Shown: positions 19,243-21,172 of the stretch, piece after piece | Layout: every line of letters begins with the position of its first letter | Position numbering within the stretch: the stretch's first letter is position 1 | Virus record (IMG/VR): IMGVR_UViG_3300033148_008314 | Location: 1-21,172 of that record | Origin: a virus | Length of the DNA: 21,172 bases | Direction: 5' to 3' (one strand) | Made by a program: the position numbers and the translations under genes | The notes under the pieces: model-generated | The model's database searches: none | What the model saw: only the letters and a program-made list of their open reading frames with translations | Told to the model about the DNA's origin: nothing

Positions 19243-19276
19243 TATCGTTGACGGTACATGGCGCTGAGAGTATATT
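19243..19276 (+). promoter_or_regulatory. Promoter of the mom-like gene, with operator dyad
   Basis: TTGACG (19248-19253), 17-bp spacer, TATATT (19271-19276). The -35 overlaps the dyad TATCGT-TG-ACGGTA (19243-19256), matching 5 of 6 positions between arms. Fourth member of the shared-operator set. Confidence 0.65.
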
Positions 19277-19307
19277 CTATAGCGGTGATGTAGTGCATCC
19301 GATAATG

Positions 19308-19354
19308 GTTCGGCAGGTAGTGCCGACAAGTGTTCCGACAAGTGTTCGGCAGGT
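19308..19354 (+). repeat. Direct and inverted repeats in the mom leader
   Basis: GTTCGGCAGGT occurs at 19308-19318 and 19344-19354. Between them CCGACAAGTGTTC occurs twice (19323-19335 and 19335-19347), sharing one base. The central TGCCGA (19321-19326) can pair with TCGGCA on its left (19310-19315, 5-nt loop) or on its right (19346-19351), but not both. This is either an RNA switch in the mom leader or a set of protein-binding sites such as integrase arm sites or attP. Confidence 0.6.
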
Positions 19355-19377
19355 CATTCTGGAGAAACGGGCGAATA

Positions 19378-19956
19378 ATGGCGTATAGGGCTACAATCCT
19401 GCTCGGCGACGACCGCGACAACGCTGCGGCAACGATCAAGGAGAACCACTATACGCACAGCGTGCCGAGCGGGAAAAGCCACTATGTCGGCTACGGCCCA
19501 GCTATAGTTGTCTGGTCGATTCCAGCCAACTGCAACATTGCCAAGTTCGTGCTGGGGTGGAAGGGTTGCGTGTGGGAGCTGTCGAGATTGTGGGCTCCCG
19601 ATGGGCACGAACCCAACCTGTTGACTATGGCTATCAGCGCGGCGGTTCGCGTCATCACCAGGCTTGAGAAACCGGACGCCCTCGTGTCCTATGCCGTTCC
19701 CAACGCTGGTCACGGTGGCGGCATCTACAAGGCGGCATCGTGGGTGTACCACGGCCAGAGCGAGGAATCGCGGGTGTATCGCGGGCCAGACGGGCAGACG
19801 GTTGCCCGCAGGGCGTTTCATTCTGGCAAGCGCGGGCTGCGCAAGGCTGAGATTGAGGCGTTGGGATACGAACAGTTGAAGCTGCCGGGTAAGCTGCGGT
19901 TTGTGAGGCCAATAGGGAAGCGGTCGCGCAGGGCTGTGCTCGCTACGGCGAAATGA
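19378..19956 (+). CDS. mom: Mom-like DNA adenine modification protein
   Basis: 192 residues of the GNAT-like Mom family. Mu Mom adds a methylcarbamoyl/acetamido group to adenine N6 and makes DNA resistant to many restriction enzymes. The family hallmarks I can read are ENHYTHSVPSGKSHY near 22-36, WELSRLWAPDG (66-76) and the C-terminal VSYAVPNAGHGGGIYKAA (103-120) followed by SWVYHG. Length is close to Mu Mom (about 230 residues) but slightly shorter. I chose ATG 19378; the longer frame from 19330 would lie in the repeat region and lacks an SD. The SD before 19378 is poor (GGAG 13 nt away), which suits translational control, as known for Mu mom. It has its own operator-bearing promoter. In this window Dcm would be the second protective modification. 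The call rests on pattern memory. Confidence 0.7.
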   Translation: MAYRATILLGDDRDNAAATIKENHYTHSVPSGKSHYVGYGPAIVVWSIPANCNIAKFVLGWKGCVWELSRLWAPDGHEPNLLTMAISAAVRVITRLEKPDALVSYAVPNAGHGGGIYKAASWVYHGQSEESRVYRGPDGQTVARRAFHSGKRGLRKAEIEALGYEQLKLPGKLRFVRPIGKRSRRAVLATAK

Positions 19957-19997
19957 CTAGTAGACCAGTACTCAGATGGTAACGACGGGGGTGAATG

Positions 19998-20204
19998 ATG
20001 GGTGAGTACGGAGAAACAGGACGGTATGCGGAGATACAGGGGTGCGGCATGTGCGCCGAAAAGGACAAGCGCATCGCGGAGCTGGAGACAGTGCTCCAAC
20101 AGGCATACGACTTTATCGAGAGCGTCGAGCCACAGGGTCACATCGGCTTACGGCATAGCGACATGAGGAGCAAGATACTAGACGTGCGTGGGGAGATCAC
20201 GTGA
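19998..20204 (+). CDS. Small coiled-coil protein, 68 aa
   Basis: Not recognised. The second ATG of an ATGATG pair (19998) is preferred because of its spacing to GGGGG; 19995 is equally possible. It has a CGMC pair near residue 16-20, followed by a helix with heptad spacing (DKRIAELETVLQQAYDFIESV), suggesting a short coiled coil. Its stop overlaps the GTG of the next small gene (GTGA). Confidence 0.6.
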   Translation: MGEYGETGRYAEIQGCGMCAEKDKRIAELETVLQQAYDFIESVEPQGHIGLRHSDMRSKILDVRGEIT

Positions 20205-20347
20205 GGTCAGCCAAACCACGGAAGCTGCCGCGCTGTAGGGCCACGGGCGGACTCTGCGTGTTTTGGCTCGACGGCTGTTGTATCAAGCTGGGCCTGTGTG
20301 ACAAGAAATTGCCAGTGGAAACATCATCAGATAGGAATCCAGAGTGA
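20201..20347 (+). CDS. Cysteine-rich small protein, 48 aa
   Basis: GTG 20201 overlaps the upstream TGA (GTGA), and the TGA at 20345-20347 overlaps the next GTG (20344), so the small frame fits exactly between its neighbours. Five cysteines lie in a row (C12, C19, C26, C27, C33) within RCRATGGLCVFWLDGCCIKL. This may be a metal-binding knuckle. It resembles no family I can name. The tiling of start and stop codons is the main evidence for coding. Confidence 0.5.
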   Translation: MRSAKPRKLPRCRATGGLCVFWLDGCCIKLGLCDKKLPVETSSDRNPE

Positions 20348-20586
20348 ACGTCACGTACATCTGCAGCATAGAACACGAACGGCTGATGCTTGAGAAGGAC
20401 ACAGAGATCGCTGGATTGAAGGCGAAGCTGTTCACGGCATCGTCCGAGCGAGACACGCTGCATGCGAACTACAGCCAACGGATTGATGCGTTAGAGACCA
20501 TGCTGGAACACATCCACAAGGTCCATCGCGAGGACTTCGTGGGTCATGCCGACATACACTCTACTGGCAGTCAGGGAGGCGAATAA
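20344..20586 (+). CDS. Small coiled-coil protein, 80 aa
   Basis: Not recognised. GTG 20344 overlaps the stop of the preceding frame. A long helix (about residues 10-60, LMLEKDTEIAGLKAKLFTAS and LHANYSQRIDALETMLEHIH) has heptad hydrophobics, like the smaller protein at 19998, to which it may be distantly related. It ends in a His- and Gly-rich tail. Its final base overlaps the first base of the next ATG. Confidence 0.6.
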   Translation: MNVTYICSIEHERLMLEKDTEIAGLKAKLFTASSERDTLHANYSQRIDALETMLEHIHKVHREDFVGHADIHSTGSQGGE

Positions 20587-20864
20587 TGGGTCGAAACTTC
20601 CGAGTCGCATGCCACTGGTGCCGCACGAAAGCGTTCCTGTTCAGGGGCGGCGAATCCGCTGGCCTGCACGCCTTCTACAGCAAGCACGAGCCATGCATGC
20701 GAGTCAACCCCAACCAAGTCGAGTGCCTAGACGACCAGATGCAGGAGGAGGCTTGGATGCGGGATGACAGCTACCAAGACGACACCGAGGTCGAAGAGGC
20801 CACGCGCAGAAAGACAATGCCAGTGGAAAGATTATCGGCAGGTAGTTCTGAAAGGACAGAATGA
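20586..20864 (+). CDS. Small zinc-finger protein, 92 aa
   Basis: ATG 20586 follows GGGAGG, a strong SD. The N-terminal 35 residues contain a CxxC (ACHWCRTKAF) and a later H-x5-H-x2-C (HAFYSKHEPC), which together form a plausible zinc finger of the CCHC type. The C-terminal half is acidic and then basic, without structure I can recognise. A small zinc-finger protein close to a mom-like gene recalls Mu Com, the translational activator of mom, but Com has CxxC...CxxC and lies upstream of mom, so this is only a possibility. Confidence 0.6.
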   Translation: MGRNFRVACHWCRTKAFLFRGGESAGLHAFYSKHEPCMRVNPNQVECLDDQMQEEAWMRDDSYQDDTEVEEATRRKTMPVERLSAGSSERTE

Positions 20865-21049
20865 TGGCTGCGAAGAAATCGTTGTACCGGGTTACTGGCG
20901 ACGGGATCGGCTATGTGATGGCGACATCCTGCGCCAAGGCTGCAGAGAAGTGGCGCGAACACAAGAAGGATGAGTATCCAAGCGACTCCAGCATGTGGGA
21001 CGTGAACAGCGTCGAGCGGATTGCTGACAAAGAGGACGTTGTTCTCTGA
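20861..21049 (+). CDS. Small KKSLY-type protein, paralogue 2 (62 aa)
   Basis: A related copy of the protein at 14568-14777: MAAKKSLYRVTGDG-IGYVMATSCAKAAEKW aligns with MASKKSLYKISNDW-GVRHVVATSLEKAIEKW. The second halves differ. Function unknown. The start ATGATG overlaps the upstream TGA, so either ATG (20861 or 20864) may be used. Two copies over 6 kb apart in one element suggest a useful small module rather than random sequence. Confidence 0.65.
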   Translation: MMAAKKSLYRVTGDGIGYVMATSCAKAAEKWREHKKDEYPSDSSMWDVNSVERIADKEDVVL

Positions 21050-21093
21050 CGTCATGCCGAAGGATTCTCCACTGGCAGTGAAGGAGCTGGACA

Positions 21094-21172
21094 ATGATTA
21101 AACTGGAGCAGTGGTTCGCAGATCACATGGAGAAAGCCAGGGGCTCTATCGAGTATTGGCAGGAACGAGCCA
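21094..21172 (+). CDS. Hypothetical protein, 3' partial at window end
   Basis: ATG 21094 lies 7 nt after AAGGAG (21081-21086), a strong SD, and the frame stays open to the window edge (MIKLEQWFADHMEKARGSIE, then YWQERA). The visible part is helical and charged. No call is possible from 26 residues. A 15-codon frame (21054-21101) overlaps its start and may be a coupling peptide. Confidence 0.5.
   Translation, partial: MIKLEQWFADHMEKARGSIEYWQERA

Overview
The window looks like the early/accessory half of a temperate bacteriophage or related integrative element. It has no capsid, tail, terminase or lysis genes. All convincing genes read on the + strand, in tightly packed operons with many ATGA, GTGA and TAATG overlaps. 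The host is probably a bacterium: I can read five sigma70-type promoters (TTGACR with 16-18 bp to TATAYT-like -10 boxes), strong Shine-Dalgarno (SD) sequences and rho-independent terminators. I cannot name the host from the sequence. Replication relies on an archaeal/eukaryote-like MCM-type helicase fused to a bacterial-type Toprim primase, with an ERCC4 nuclease alongside.

Layout. 1-1555: a 5'-truncated C5-cytosine DNA methyltransferase, whose DNA also carries a second, apparently genuine reading frame, then a small unknown gene. 1556-1986: a 430-nt non-coding region full of hairpins, with a promoter-terminator cassette (candidate small RNA) and then an operator-bearing promoter. 1987-10432: the replication/recombination operon, made of a PD-(D/E)XK nuclease with four Fe-S-type cysteines, a Sak4-like AAA ATPase, a DUF669-like protein, RecD2 helicase, ERCC4 nuclease and the primase-MCM fusion. 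10433-10745: a non-coding candidate origin with five GGGGCACA-type repeats and an AT-rich hairpin. 10746-12443: small genes, including a deoxyribosyltransferase-like enzyme. 12444-12764: a second promoter-terminator cassette and an autoregulated-looking promoter. 12765-19232: a long operon that begins with a Cro/CI-like repressor and ends with a tyrosine integrase. Between them lie a RuvC-like resolvase, a cytidylyltransferase-GHMP kinase fusion and many small unknown genes. 19233-21172: a Mom-like DNA modification gene with a repeat-rich leader, then very small zinc-finger, coiled-coil and unknown genes. The last of these runs off the end.

How the parts may work together (inference). Four promoters share a dyad, consensus TAYYGT-TG-ACRRTR, that overlaps the -35 box. 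They drive the replication operon, a small RNA, the repressor-integrase operon and mom. The small HTH protein at 12765 is the obvious candidate regulator of this regulon. Dcm and Mom would protect phage DNA from host restriction. RecD2, Sak4, DUF669, PD-(D/E)XK, ERCC4 and RuvC would carry out recombination-dependent replication and junction processing.

The points most worth a second look are the dual-frame methyltransferase, the Toprim primase-MCM fusion, the candidate origin beside it, the shared-operator regulon with promoter-terminator RNA cassettes, and the mom leader with mutually exclusive hairpins.
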